A stretch of DNA of 35,799 nt from Actinomadura fibrosa. GTDB lineage: Bacteria; Actinomycetota; Actinomycetes; Streptosporangiales; Streptosporangiaceae. Below, in pieces: positions 19,235 through 28,285 of the stretch; position 1 is the stretch's first letter, and each line of letters begins with the position of its first letter. Location of the stretch: assembly GCF_900659615.1 (NCBI RefSeq), contig NZ_CAACUY010000078.1, positions 1 through 35,799 on the forward strand, read 5' to 3'. The notes beneath the pieces are model-generated. The model did not search any database. It was not told the DNA's origin and saw only the letters and a list, made by a program, of their open reading frames with translations. The position numbers and the translations under genes are program-made.

Positions 19235-20458
19235 CTAGCTCAGCGTGAGCGTGTAGCCCTTCTGGCGGAGGCGTCCGATCACGTCCTCCGAATGCTCGGA
19301 GCCGCGCGTCTCCAGGTGCATCAGCACCTCCGCCTCCTCGACGTGCAGCCGGGCCGCCACCCGCTCGTGCATGACGTCCAGCACGTTGACGCCGAGCTCC
19401 GCCAGCTCGCCGAGCAGCGTCACCAGGGCGCCCGGGCGGTCCTTCAGCCGGCAGCGGACGACCAGGTAGCGGCCCGCGCCCGCCAGGCCGTGCCGCAGCA
19501 CCTTCGACAGCAGCAGCGGATCGACGTTGCCGCCCGACAGCAGCACGACCACCGGCGTCCGGACCGCGTACGAGTGCTCCAGCAGCGCCGCGACCCCCGC
19601 CGCCCCGGCGGGCTCCACGACCTGCTTCGCGCGTTCGAGGCACAGCAGCAGCGCCTGCGAGATCGACTCCTCGGTGACCGTGACGACTGCGTCGACCAGC
19701 TCGGTGAACAGGTCGTAGGTGAGGTCCCCCGGGCGGCCGACGGCGATGCCGTCCGCCATCGTGGGCTGGATCTCCACGCGGGTCGGCCGGCCCGCCGCCA
19801 GCGACGCGGGGAACGCCGCCGCGCGCTTGGCCTGGGCGCCGACGACCTTGACGTCCGGGCCGCCCTCCTCCTTCGCCATGCCCTTCAGCGCCGCCGCGAC
19901 ACCCGACATCAGCCCGCCGCCGCCGACCGCGCCGACCACCGTCCGCACGTCCGGGACCTGCTCCAGGATCTCCAGCCCGATCGTGGCCTGCCCGGCGACC
20001 ACGTCGGGATGGTCGAACGGGTGGATGAGCACCGCGCCGCGCTCCTCGGCGTACTCGCGCGCCGCGACCAGGCAGTCGTCCACGGTCGGCCCGGGGAAGA
20101 CCACGTCGGCGCCGTAGCCGCGGGTCGCGGCGACCTTCGGCAGCGCCGCCCCCGCCGGCATGAACACCGTGGCCTTGCAGCCGAGCATCGACGCCGCCAG
20201 CGCGACGCCCTGCGCGTGGTTGCCCGCGCTCGCCGCGACCACGCCGCCCGCCCGCTCCGCCTCGCTCAGCCGCGCGATCCGCACGTACGCCCCGCGGATC
20301 TTGAACGAGCCGGTGCGCTGGAGGTTCTCGCACTTCAGCAGGACGGGCCCGCCGATGGCCTCCGACAGCACCCGGGAGTGGATCATCGGAGTGCGGACGG
20401 CCACGTCGCGCAGGAGCTCGTGCGCGGCCCGGATGTCGTCGACGCTGACGAGGGTCAT
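19235..20458 (-). CDS. ilvA: Threonine ammonia-lyase (threonine dehydratase), short form with one ACT-like domain
   Basis: This encodes 407 residues from ATG 20458. The PLP lysine is K53 (GSFKIRGA); the phosphate-binding loop GGGGLMSG and SAGNHAQG are present. The C-terminal about 75 residues (LVVRCRLKDRPGALVTLLGELAELG) form an ACT-type regulatory domain. The enzyme deaminates threonine to 2-oxobutanoate, the first step towards isoleucine. The about 400-residue form with a single ACT is common in actinobacteria and may serve biosynthesis or catabolism. It stands alone on the minus strand; GGAAGA upstream is the likely ribosome site. Serine could also be a substrate. Confidence 0.93.
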   Translation of the reverse strand: MTLVSVDDIRAAHELLRDVAVRTPMIHSRVLSEAIGGPVLLKCENLQRTGSFKIRGAYVRIARLSEAERAGGVVAASAGNHAQGVALAASMLGCKATVFMPAGAALPKVAATRGYGADVVFPGPTVDDCLVAAREYAEERGAVLIHPFDHPDVVAGQATIGLEILEQVPDVRTVVGAVGGGGLMSGVAAALKGMAKEEGGPDVKVVGAQAKRAAAFPASLAAGRPTRVEIQPTMADGIAVGRPGDLTYDLFTELVDAVVTVTEESISQALLLCLERAKQVVEPAGAAGVAALLEHSYAVRTPVVVLLSGGNVDPLLLSKVLRHGLAGAGRYLVVRCRLKDRPGALVTLLGELAELGVNVLDVMHERVAARLHVEEAEVLMHLETRGSEHSEDVIGRLRQKGYTLTLS

Positions 20459-20537
20459 GCCCCGATCTTCCCACGCACCGCCACCAGACAGACGCCCACC
20501 AACCACCCCAAAACCGCCGTTGCGCCCGCCACAAACC

Positions 20538-21485
20538 TCAGTCGGCGTTCCAGTACTGGTCCCCTGCGAAGATCAGGGCCGCGGCGCCGATCAGGCCCGA
20601 CGTCTGGCCCAGGGCCGCGGGGACGACCTGGACCTTCCGGGCGAAGCGCATCCGGGCGTGCGTCCGGAACGACTCCTCCAGCGGGTCGAACAGCAGCGCG
20701 CCCGCCTGGGACACGCCGCCGCCGATCGCCGCGACCTCCAGGTCGCACAGGTGCGTCGCGGAGGCGATGGCGATGCCGATGGCGCGGCCGGCGCGGCGCA
20801 TCGCGGCGACGGCGACCGGGTGGCCGCGGCGGGCGTCGGCGGCGAGCTCGACGCCGGTCACGTCCCGGCTGCCGGGCCGCCAGCCCTGCCCCTGCGCCCA
20901 CGCGACCAGGCCGGGGCCCCGGGCGACGGCCTCCAGGCAGCCGCGGCCGCCGCACTTGCAGGGCGGCCCGTCCGGGTCGACGACGACGTGGCCGATGTGC
21001 CCGGCGTTGCCGCTGGCGCCGTCGATGAGCCGCCCGTCCAGGACGAGGCCGCCGCCGACGCCGGTGGACACCACCATGCCGAGGACGTTGCCGCGGCCCC
21101 GCCCGGCGCCGCGCCAGTGCTCGCCGACGGCGACGCAGACGGCGTCGTTGTGGATGCGGACGGGCAGCCCCGCGTGCCGGGCGCGGAGCCGCTCGCGCAG
21201 CGGGAACCCGCGCCACGCGGGGATGTTCAGCGGGGACACCTCGGCGGCGGGCCAGGTCATCGGCCCGCCGCAGCCGACGCCGACGCCCGCGAGGCGGGGC
21301 GAGCCGGCGTCGGCGATGAGCTTGTCCATCAGCGCCTCCAGCGTCCGCCACAGCCCGTCGGCGTCGAGGCCGGAGGCGTGCGGGGTGGCGACGCGGTCGT
21401 AGGCGGCGACGCGGCCGCGGGGCTCGACGAGGGCCGCGGCCAGCTTCGTCCCGCCGACGTCGACGGCGAGGACGGGTGCGCCCAT
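20538..21485 (-). CDS. ROK family sugar kinase (glucokinase-like)
   Basis: This encodes 315 residues. The N-terminal ATP-binding motif DVGGTK is at 9-14. The sugar-binding acidic region IHNDAVCVAVGE, the GNAGHIGH motif and the ROK zinc motif C176-x-C178-GGRG-C183-LE are all intact, so it is a kinase rather than a repressor; no HTH is present. Glucose or N-acetylmannosamine-type substrates are typical; the actual substrate is unknown. It begins 5 bp after the FIST gene stop on the same strand, so the two are probably co-transcribed. Confidence 0.88.
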   Translation of the reverse strand: MGAPVLAVDVGGTKLAAALVEPRGRVAAYDRVATPHASGLDADGLWRTLEALMDKLIADAGSPRLAGVGVGCGGPMTWPAAEVSPLNIPAWRGFPLRERLRARHAGLPVRIHNDAVCVAVGEHWRGAGRGRGNVLGMVVSTGVGGGLVLDGRLIDGASGNAGHIGHVVVDPDGPPCKCGGRGCLEAVARGPGLVAWAQGQGWRPGSRDVTGVELAADARRGHPVAVAAMRRAGRAIGIAIASATHLCDLEVAAIGGGVSQAGALLFDPLEESFRTHARMRFARKVQVVPAALGQTSGLIGAAALIFAGDQYWNAD

Positions 21486-21490
21486 GTCGG

Positions 21491-22654
21491 TCAAACCTGC
21501 TCTCCGGACGGGCCGAACGCGAGGATGGACGCGGTGAAGCCGTGCACGTGGTTGCGTCCCGCCACCGGGCCGATCTCGCCCGCGGCGAAGAAGCCGCCGA
21601 TGCCGGCGGGCCCGAACGCGCGGTCGAGCACCTTCGCGTCGTGGTCGGAGTCGGGGAACATGGCCCGGCCCCGGCCGTTGCAGGAGAACAGCAGCACGCC
21701 CTCGACGGGGGCGAGGTCGAACCGTTCGAGGAGGGCGGCGAGGTCCTCCTCGGCGGCGCCCGCGTCGCGGACCTGGAACCGGACGGTGCGGCCGACGTCG
21801 ACGACGTCGCCGATCGCGATGGCGCCGCTGTCGGTGTCGGCGCCGACGACGCCGCGGACGAGGAAGTCGCCGTGCTCGTGCTCGTCGGCGTACTCGTCCA
21901 TGGCGACGCCGATGAGGAGGCCGCGCCCGGCGAGCTCCTGGTCCTCCTCGGGCAGGTCGAGGACGATCTGCTCCAGCTTCTCCAGCGCGGGGACGCCCGC
22001 CAGCTCGTACAGGACGTTCTCGTCGGCCTTCGTCACGACCATGTCGGGGCCGATGGGGCGGGCGCCCTGGCTGACGACGGTCGCGGCGGCGACGGAGCCG
22101 CCGATCACCACGCCGACCGCGCCGTCCTGGAACACCTCGCCGCCGACGAACAGCCGGACGTCGCCGCGGTTCTCGCCCTCGGCGAGCCCGCCGACGAGCG
22201 GCAGCCCGGGCAGCGCGTCGTCGGACCGCTCCACGAACGCGTCCACCGGGAAGCTGTAGGGGTCGGCGAGGAGGACGCCCACGACGTCGTCGTCGCGGCC
22301 CTCGGGCATGCCGACGACGATCAGACGGTCCTCCGCCTTGAGGGTCTCCAGCCGGAACGGTTCGAGCCGCGCCCCGGGCAGCACGGCGGCCCAGGCGCTG
22401 ACCGCGCCCTGCTCCTCGACGCCGCGCCCCGCGCCGATCACCCCGGACGCGCTGCACCCGACCACCACCGCGCCCCGCGCGGCATCGGCCGCGCGGCGCG
22501 CCGCCGCGGCGATCGCGTCGGGGTCGTCCCCGGTGACGAAGACGCAGACGAGGTCGGGCGGCGCGCTCAGCGGCGCCAGGGCCTGCTCCACCGCGTCCGC
22601 GGCGGCCTCGGACAGGTCGGGTCCGAGGGCCAGGCCGTCACCGAAACGCGCCAT
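21491..22654 (-). CDS. FIST domain sensory protein
   Basis: This encodes about 387 residues. The N-terminal FIST_N domain (LVCVFVTGDDPDAIAAAARR, GAVVVGCSASGVIGAGRGVE, PLVGGLAEGEN) is followed by FIST_C (LAGRGLLIGVAMDEY, VLLFSCNGRGRAMFPDSDHD, GFFAAGEIGPVAGRNHVHG). FIST domains bind small ligands, proposed to be amino acids, and are often fused to kinases or chemoreceptors; here the protein has no output domain. ATG 22654 is chosen because GGGGGAGG lies 8 nt upstream; GTG 22681 is an alternative. It is immediately upstream of the ROK kinase gene, and divergent from the AAA+/VWA genes. Confidence 0.87.
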   Translation of the reverse strand: MARFGDGLALGPDLSEAAADAVEQALAPLSAPPDLVCVFVTGDDPDAIAAAARRAADAARGAVVVGCSASGVIGAGRGVEEQGAVSAWAAVLPGARLEPFRLETLKAEDRLIVVGMPEGRDDDVVGVLLADPYSFPVDAFVERSDDALPGLPLVGGLAEGENRGDVRLFVGGEVFQDGAVGVVIGGSVAAATVVSQGARPIGPDMVVTKADENVLYELAGVPALEKLEQIVLDLPEEDQELAGRGLLIGVAMDEYADEHEHGDFLVRGVVGADTDSGAIAIGDVVDVGRTVRFQVRDAGAAEEDLAALLERFDLAPVEGVLLFSCNGRGRAMFPDSDHDAKVLDRAFGPAGIGGFFAAGEIGPVAGRNHVHGFTASILAFGPSGEQV

Positions 22655-22820
22655 CGGCGTCGCCTCCCCCATTCCGTTCACGGACTCGCTTCACCCTCCC
22701 AGTCTCCCCCGCCGCGCGCCGCCGACCCAACCCGCCCGCGAGCCGGGCGGGCCGTCCCGCGGTGCCGAAGGGCGTTCGACGAATAGTCGCCCGAGGGTGC
22801 GATTCCGCGCATCGGCGACG

Positions 22821-22826
22821 TAATGT
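22821..22826 (+). promoter_or_regulatory. Candidate -10 element of the AAA+ gene
   Basis: TAATGT lies exactly 7 nt before GTG 22834, and no ribosome site is visible in between. This predicts a leaderless transcript. No good -35 is present at 17-18 nt. Confidence 0.4.
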
Positions 22827-22833
22827 CGATCGC

Positions 22834-24255
22834 GTGCGTCCATCCACACCTCGCGAGACCACACTGGGCGAACTGCGCACCAGCGGCCACGTCCAGCGAT
22901 CGGTGAAGGCCGAGATCCGCCACAACCTGCTGGCCCGGCTGAGATCGGGGGAACCGCGGTTCCCCGGCATCCTCGGCTTCGACGACACCGTCCTGCCGCA
23001 TCTGGAGCGCGCCCTGCTCGCGGGGCACGACCTGGTGCTGCTGGGCGAGCGCGGGCAGGGCAAGACGCGGCTGATCCGCACGCTCGGCGGGCTGCTGGAC
23101 GAGTGGACGCCGGTCGTGGCCGGCTGCGAGATCAACGACCATCCGTACGACCCGGTCTGCGTGCGCTGCCGCCGGCTCGCCGCCGAGAAGGGCGACGACC
23201 TGCCCGTCGCGTGGAAGCACCGGGACGAGCGGTACGGCGAGAAGCTCGCCACGCCCGACACGAGCGTCGGCGACCTCATCGGCGACGTCGACCCGATCAA
23301 GGTGGCGGAGGGCCGGACGCTCGGCGACCCGGAGACCGTCCACTACGGCCTCGTGCCGCGCACCAACCGCGGGATCTTCTCCATCAACGAGCTTCCGGAC
23401 CTCGCCGAGCGGATCCAGGTGGCGCTGCTGAACGTGCTGGAGGAGCGCGACGTCCAGATCCGCGGCTACGCGCTGCGGCTGCCGTTGGACGTGCTGCTCG
23501 TCGCGAGCGCCAACCCGGAGGACTACACCAACCGCGGGCGGATCATCACACCGCTGAAGGACCGCTTCGGCGCCGAGATCCGCACCCACTACCCCCTCGA
23601 ACTGGACGCCGAGCTGGACTTGATCCGGCAGGAGGCCCATTTCGCCGATCTCGGCGGGCAGCCCGCCGAGGTCCCGGACCACCTGATCGAGGTGATCGGC
23701 CGGTTCACCCGGCTCGTCCGCGACTCCACGGCCGTGGACTCGCGGTCCGGCGTGTCCGCGCGGTTCGCGCTCGCGGGCGCCGAGACCGTCGCCGCGGGCG
23801 CGGTGCGGCGGGCGGCGCTCACCGGCGAGGAGCGCGCCGTCGCGCGGGTCTGCGACCTGCCGGCGGTCGTCCCGTCGCTGATGGGCAAGGTGGAGTTCGA
23901 GGTCAGCGATGAGGGCCGCGAGCAGGAGGTGCTGGAGCACCTGCTGCGCCGGGCCGTCGCCGAGACCTACCGGCGGACGCTGGGCGCCGCCGACCTGAGC
24001 GGCCTGCTCGACAAGTTCGACTCCGGTGAGCGGGTCGAGTCGGGCGAGCTGGTGGCCGCGGCCGAGCTGCTGCGCCGCATCGGGCAGGTGCCCGGCCTCG
24101 CGAAGATCATGGAGAGGCTCGGCATGACCGGGGAGTCCCCCGGGCAGGCCGCGGCCGCGCTGGAGTTCGCCCTGGAGGGGCTGTTCCTCACCCGGCGTTT
24201 GTCCAAGGACGTCTCCGAAGGACGAGCCGACGGGACGGCCACCTACCGGACCTGA
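22834..24255 (+). CDS. MoxR/Mg-chelatase-like AAA+ ATPase (Rv0958-like)
   Basis: This encodes 473 residues. Walker A is GERGQGKT (71-78), the Walker B equivalent is GIFSINELPDL with Asn-Glu instead of Asp-Glu, sensor 1 is LLVASANPEDYTNRG, and the arginine-bearing DRFGAEIRTHYP follows. After Walker A an insertion carries C98, H103, C109 and C112 (GCEINDHPYDPVCVRCR), a possible metal site. Homologues are annotated as magnesium chelatase subunits but occur without (bacterio)chlorophyll synthesis. With the adjacent VWA protein it probably forms a MoxR-type chaperone or metal-insertion complex (inference). From memory, M. tuberculosis Rv0958-Rv0959 is the same pair. Confidence 0.88.
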   Translation: MRPSTPRETTLGELRTSGHVQRSVKAEIRHNLLARLRSGEPRFPGILGFDDTVLPHLERALLAGHDLVLLGERGQGKTRLIRTLGGLLDEWTPVVAGCEINDHPYDPVCVRCRRLAAEKGDDLPVAWKHRDERYGEKLATPDTSVGDLIGDVDPIKVAEGRTLGDPETVHYGLVPRTNRGIFSINELPDLAERIQVALLNVLEERDVQIRGYALRLPLDVLLVASANPEDYTNRGRIITPLKDRFGAEIRTHYPLELDAELDLIRQEAHFADLGGQPAEVPDHLIEVIGRFTRLVRDSTAVDSRSGVSARFALAGAETVAAGAVRRAALTGEERAVARVCDLPAVVPSLMGKVEFEVSDEGREQEVLEHLLRRAVAETYRRTLGAADLSGLLDKFDSGERVESGELVAAAELLRRIGQVPGLAKIMERLGMTGESPGQAAAALEFALEGLFLTRRLSKDVSEGRADGTATYRT

Positions 24256-24279
24256 GGTCTCCACGCGCAAGGAGATTCG

Positions 24280-26337
24280 ATGAGCCGTTACCAGTACGGC
24301 GCTTACGAGGACGGGCCCGATCCGCTGGCCCCGCCGTACGACGTCCGCGACGCCCTGGACGCGATGGGCGACGCGGTGCTGGACGGCACCCGCCCGGACG
24401 ACGCGCTGCGGGAGCTGCTGCGCCGCGGGCTGCCCGGGCGGCAGGGCCGCCGCGGGCTCGACGACCTGCTGCGGGAGGTGCGGGAGCGCCGCCGTTCGCT
24501 GCGCGAGCGGGGCCGTCTCGACGGCACGCTGGAGCAGGCGCGCGCGCTGCTGGACACCGCGATCGGGCAGGAGCGGGCGGAGCTGTTCCCCGACCCGAGC
24601 GACGACGCGCGGCTGCGCGAGGCGGAGCTCGACACGCTGCCGGACGACACGTCCCAGGCGATCCGGCGGCTGTCGGACTACGAGTGGAAGTCCGGCGCGG
24701 CCCGCGAGACGTTCGAGAAGCTGAAGGACCTGCTGCGCCGCGAGGTGCTCGACGCGCAGTTCCAGGGCATGAAACAGGCCCTGGAGAACCAGGACCCGGC
24801 CGCGATGCAGCGCGTCAAGGACATGATGGCCGCGCTGAACCAGATGCTGGAGAAGGACGCGCGCGGCGAGCACACCCAGGAGGACTTCGACCGGTTCATG
24901 GAGGAGTACGGGGACTTCTTCCCCGACCGTCCGCGGAACCTGGAGCAGCTCGTCGACGCGCTCGCGCGGCGCGCCGCCGCGATGGACCGGCTGCTCGCCT
25001 CGCTGAGCCCCGAGCAGCGCGCCGAGCTGGCCGGGCTGATGGAGCAGGCCATGCAGGACGCGGGCCTCGCGATGGAGATGACCCGGCTCGGCGACGCGCT
25101 CCGCGCCCGGCGTCCCGACCTCGGCTGGGGCGACCCCGAGCAGATGGGCGGCGACGACCCCCTCGGCGTCGGCGACGCGACCACCGCGCTCGCCGAGCTG
25201 GCCGACCTCGCCGAGCTGGAGGCGGCGCTCGGGCAGGACTACCCCGGCGCGCGGCTCGACGACATCGACGAGGAGGCCGTCCGGCGGGCGCTCGGGCGCC
25301 GGGCCGTCGACGACCTGGACGCGCTGCGCCGCATCGAGGCGGAGCTGGAGCGGCAGGGGTTCCTCCAGCGCAAGCGCGGCCGGCTGGAGCTGACGCCGAA
25401 GGCGGTGCGGCGGCTCGGCGAGACGGCGCTGCGCCGGGTGTTCTCCAAGTTGACCGCGGGCCGGCAGGGCGACCACGACCAGCGGGACGCGGGCCAGGCG
25501 GGCGAGCTGACCGGGTCGAGCCGCGAGTGGCGGTTCGGCGACGAGCAGCCCCTCGACGTCGTCCGGACGGTGAGCAACGCGATCCGCCGCAGCGCGATGG
25601 AGTCAGGCGGCGGCCTCGTCACGGCCGACGGCGGCCTGGACGCGCCCACCCGGACCGGCGTGAACGGTGCGAACGGTGCCGGTGCGAACGGGGCGCGGCG
25701 GCGGCCGCGCGGGGTCCGGCTCGGCGTGGACGACTTCGAGGTGCACGAGACCGAGCGGCGCACGGGCGCGGCCGTCTGCCTGCTGGTGGACCTGTCGTAC
25801 TCGATGGTGCTGCGCGGGACGTGGGCGGCGGCCAAGCAGACCACGCTGGCCCTGCACACGCTCGTGACCAGCAAGTTCCCCCAGGACGCCATCCAGATCA
25901 TCGGGTTCTCCAACTACGCGCGGGTGCTGCACCCGACGGAGATGGCGGGCCTCGACTGGGACATGGTGCAGGGCACGAACCTGCACCACGCGCTGATGAT
26001 CGCCGGACGGCATCTGGACCGGCACCCCGACTTCGAGCCGATCGTCCTCGTGGTCACCGACGGCGAGCCGACCGCGCACCTGCGGCCGGACGGGCGGTCC
26101 CTGTTCGACTACCCGCCGTCCACCGACACGCTGGTGCTCACGCTCGCCGAGGTCGACAAGATGACGCGCCGCGGCGCCTGCATGAACTTCTTCATGCTCG
26201 CCGAGGACCGGCGGCTCGTCTCGTTCGTCGAGGAGGTCGCGCGGCGCAACGGCGGCCGGGTGTTCGCGCCGGACGCCGACCGGCTCGGCGAGTACGTCGT
26301 GAGCGACTACCTGCGGGTCCGCCGCAGCCGCCGCTGA
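24280..26337 (+). CDS. VWA-domain partner of the AAA+ ATPase (Rv0959-like)
   Basis: This encodes 685 residues from ATG 24280, with AAGGAG upstream, 24 bp after the ATPase gene. The N-terminal two thirds are charged and helical, with long Arg/Glu-rich segments and FEKLKDLLRREVLDAQFQGM. The C-terminal VWA domain has a complete MIDAS: D504-L-S506-Y-S508, Thr in QGTNLHHAL and Asp in VVTDGEPT. VWA partners of MoxR-type ATPases use the bound metal to hold client proteins. A short Asn-Gly-Ala-rich linker (VNGANGAGANGARRR) precedes the VWA domain. Nothing in the sequence names the client. Confidence 0.88.
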   Translation: MSRYQYGAYEDGPDPLAPPYDVRDALDAMGDAVLDGTRPDDALRELLRRGLPGRQGRRGLDDLLREVRERRRSLRERGRLDGTLEQARALLDTAIGQERAELFPDPSDDARLREAELDTLPDDTSQAIRRLSDYEWKSGAARETFEKLKDLLRREVLDAQFQGMKQALENQDPAAMQRVKDMMAALNQMLEKDARGEHTQEDFDRFMEEYGDFFPDRPRNLEQLVDALARRAAAMDRLLASLSPEQRAELAGLMEQAMQDAGLAMEMTRLGDALRARRPDLGWGDPEQMGGDDPLGVGDATTALAELADLAELEAALGQDYPGARLDDIDEEAVRRALGRRAVDDLDALRRIEAELERQGFLQRKRGRLELTPKAVRRLGETALRRVFSKLTAGRQGDHDQRDAGQAGELTGSSREWRFGDEQPLDVVRTVSNAIRRSAMESGGGLVTADGGLDAPTRTGVNGANGAGANGARRRPRGVRLGVDDFEVHETERRTGAAVCLLVDLSYSMVLRGTWAAAKQTTLALHTLVTSKFPQDAIQIIGFSNYARVLHPTEMAGLDWDMVQGTNLHHALMIAGRHLDRHPDFEPIVLVVTDGEPTAHLRPDGRSLFDYPPSTDTLVLTLAEVDKMTRRGACMNFFMLAEDRRLVSFVEEVARRNGGRVFAPDADRLGEYVVSDYLRVRRSRR

Positions 26338-26408
26338 GGCCCCGCCGAGCCCCGCGCCGGGCCGGACGTGCCCGTCCGCGGGTCGCATGGATCGGGGGCC
26401 GGTGGGAA

Positions 26409-26414
26409 TAAGGT
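26409..26414 (+). promoter_or_regulatory. Candidate -10 element of the small membrane protein gene
   Basis: TAAGGT lies exactly 7 nt before ATG 26422. It fits the actinobacterial TANNNT -10 and would give a leaderless message independent of the AAA+/VWA transcript. Confidence 0.4.
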
Positions 26415-26421
26415 CGCCACC

Positions 26422-27006
26422 ATGTCGACTTCCGATCGCCTGCTGCTGCTCCTGCACATCGGTTTCGCGATCTTCACGCTGGGACCGCTGACCGCCGCGA
26501 CCATGTCCACCCCGCGCTACATCCGCAAGGGGAACGTGGTCGTGCTGCGCTACCTGAACCGGACGACGCAGATCTACGGCCTCGCCACGCTGGGGATCTT
26601 CCTGTTCGGGCTGTTCCTCGCCAAGGGCGACTTCTCCCGGGTGTGGCTGACGGCGTCGATGACGCTGTTCATCGTCGCGCTGGTGCTCCTGCTGATCGTG
26701 GAGCGCGACCAGCGGAAGGCCGCGCACCTGCTGGAGGGCGCCGCCAAGGAGGCGGCCGCGCACGCCACGGTGCCGTCCCGTCCGGCGGACGTGCCGGTGG
26801 AGGGCGAGGCCGCCGCCGCGGAGGGCGCGGAACCCGGGCCGCCCGCCGAGCCGGCCAGGGGCCAGGACGCCGCCGCGGAGCCCGTGTCGGTCGTGGCGCG
26901 GAGCGGCGAGATCGCCGCGGTGGAGCGCGGCCGGATCGCCGTGATGTCCGGCGTGGTGGCGCTCATATGGCTGGTGATCCTCGTCCTGATGGTGTGGAAC
27001 GGCTGA
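26422..27006 (+). CDS. Small integral membrane protein, possibly DUF2269-like
   Basis: This encodes 194 residues. Hydrophobic segments lie at about residues 5-28, 50-66, 72-92 and at the C-terminal end (GRIAVMSGVVALIWLVILVL), giving about four membrane helices. Between the third and fourth helix is a soluble Ala/Glu/Pro-rich stretch of about 70 residues (about 100-170). The N-terminal part resembles DUF2269 membrane proteins, but I am not sure of the family. It follows the VWA gene by 85 bp. Function unknown. Confidence 0.7.
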   Translation: MSTSDRLLLLLHIGFAIFTLGPLTAATMSTPRYIRKGNVVVLRYLNRTTQIYGLATLGIFLFGLFLAKGDFSRVWLTASMTLFIVALVLLLIVERDQRKAAHLLEGAAKEAAAHATVPSRPADVPVEGEAAAAEGAEPGPPAEPARGQDAAAEPVSVVARSGEIAAVERGRIAVMSGVVALIWLVILVLMVWNG

Positions 27007-27031
27007 CACCGCCGCCCCGCGCCCGGCGGGC

Positions 27032-28135
27032 TCACTTCAGCCGGGACGCCAGCCAGTTCAGGATCAGCGGGTAGGTGTGCTCCTCGTTCAGCAGGTCGGA
27101 GGCGTGCATGTCGCCCTGGACGACCCGCACCGTCACCGGGACGCCCGCCGCGCGGAGCGCGCTCGCGAGGCCCGTGCTCTGCGTGACCGGGACGAAGTCG
27201 CCGCTGGCGTGCATGAGCAGCATCGGGGCGTCGCCCGCCGAGGCGTGGCTCGCGGAGTTGGCGTCGTCGACCCGCTTCCAGCAGGCCGCGACGGCGACCG
27301 GGCCGGGCGTGCAGCCGACGAGGTCGACGACGGCGCGGCGCAGCTTCCGCTGGGTGGCGCTGGCGTCGGCCTTCGCGCCGTCCTGGTAGGCCAGGTACGG
27401 GTTGTTCGGCGGCGACAGCGCGATGACGCCGCGCACCCGCTGGCTCCCCGTGCCGTACGTGCCGAGCTGCGTCGCGAGCATGCCGCCGGACGACGACCCC
27501 ACCACCGCGATCCGCTGCGGGTCGAGGTTCCAGACCTTCGCGTGCTTCCTCATGAAGGCGAGCGCGGCCATCGAGTCGTTCCGCTGCGCGGGCCACTCCG
27601 CGCCCGGCGCCAGCCGGTAGTTCGCGGACAGCACGACGTAGCCCTGGGCGACCAGCCGCCGCGCGAAGTACTTCCAGCCGCTCTTGTCGCCCTCCAGCCA
27701 GTACCCGCCGTGCAGGACCAGAACGGCGGGCCTCGGCGCGGCCTTCGGCACGGACGGCCGCCAGTAGGCGTCGATCCGCTGGTGGGCGGCCTTGCCGTAG
27801 GCGTAGGTGGCGCTCTTCGGCAGCCGCGGCGTGACCATGACGGCCTTGGCGGACACGACGCCGTCCGTGGTGCCGGACCCGCCGGACGCCCCGGGCGCCC
27901 CGGGCGCCTCCGGGGACGGCGGCTCGGTGGGCGAAGCGCTGCCGGTGCCGCCCGTCCCGGGCGTGCCGGACGGTGTGCCGGTTCCGCCGTCCGAGGGGCT
28001 CACGGTCGGCGTGGACGTGCCGGGCGCGGGCGTCGTCGGCGTCGGCAGGGGCGTGGCGCCGGCCCCGGCGGGCGCGCACACGGCGGCGAGACACGTCGCG
28101 GCGAACGCCGCTCCACTGACCAGTACTTTGCGCAC
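27032..28135 (-). CDS. Secreted alpha/beta-hydrolase (esterase/lipase-like) with Pro/Thr/Ser-rich linker
   Basis: This encodes about 367 residues. The signal peptide (VRKVLVSGAAFAATCLAAV, cleavage near AGAGA) is followed by a 60-residue linker rich in Pro, Thr, Gly and Ser, probably spanning the cell wall. The hydrolase domain has the oxyanion motif LHGGYWLEGDKS, nucleophile elbow GSSSGG, acid in MHASGDFVPV and catalytic His in GDMHASDLL, as in hormone-sensitive-lipase/BD-FAE-like enzymes. GTG 28135 is preferred: a -10-like TATGAT lies directly before the alternative GTG 28168, which would then sit at the transcription start region. The gap 28136-28285 also holds TTGATCAA (28180-28187). Confidence 0.85.
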   Translation of the reverse strand: MRKVLVSGAAFAATCLAAVCAPAGAGATPLPTPTTPAPGTSTPTVSPSDGGTGTPSGTPGTGGTGSASPTEPPSPEAPGAPGASGGSGTTDGVVSAKAVMVTPRLPKSATYAYGKAAHQRIDAYWRPSVPKAAPRPAVLVLHGGYWLEGDKSGWKYFARRLVAQGYVVLSANYRLAPGAEWPAQRNDSMAALAFMRKHAKVWNLDPQRIAVVGSSSGGMLATQLGTYGTGSQRVRGVIALSPPNNPYLAYQDGAKADASATQRKLRRAVVDLVGCTPGPVAVAACWKRVDDANSASHASAGDAPMLLMHASGDFVPVTQSTGLASALRAAGVPVTVRVVQGDMHASDLLNEEHTYPLILNWLASRLK

Positions 28136-28285
28136 TCCGGGCCCTTTCGTCACGAACCTGGCGCGCACATCATAGATGTTTGATCAAGTGCGGCGCCGGA
28201 ACGCCTCGCACTTCACCCCCGCCGGACCCGCGGACGGCCGGTGCCCCGCCCCGGCCGGTCCGCGCGTCCTCGCAGCTCAGGGCCG

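Noticed and set aside
22678..25476. A 932-codon open frame on the minus strand
   Set aside because: Antisense to the AAA+ and VWA genes; no recognisable domain.
22834..26337. Bona fide magnesium chelatase for chlorophyll synthesis
   Set aside because: No BchH-like subunit or tetrapyrrole genes nearby and the host type does not make chlorophyll; a MoxR-like role fits better.
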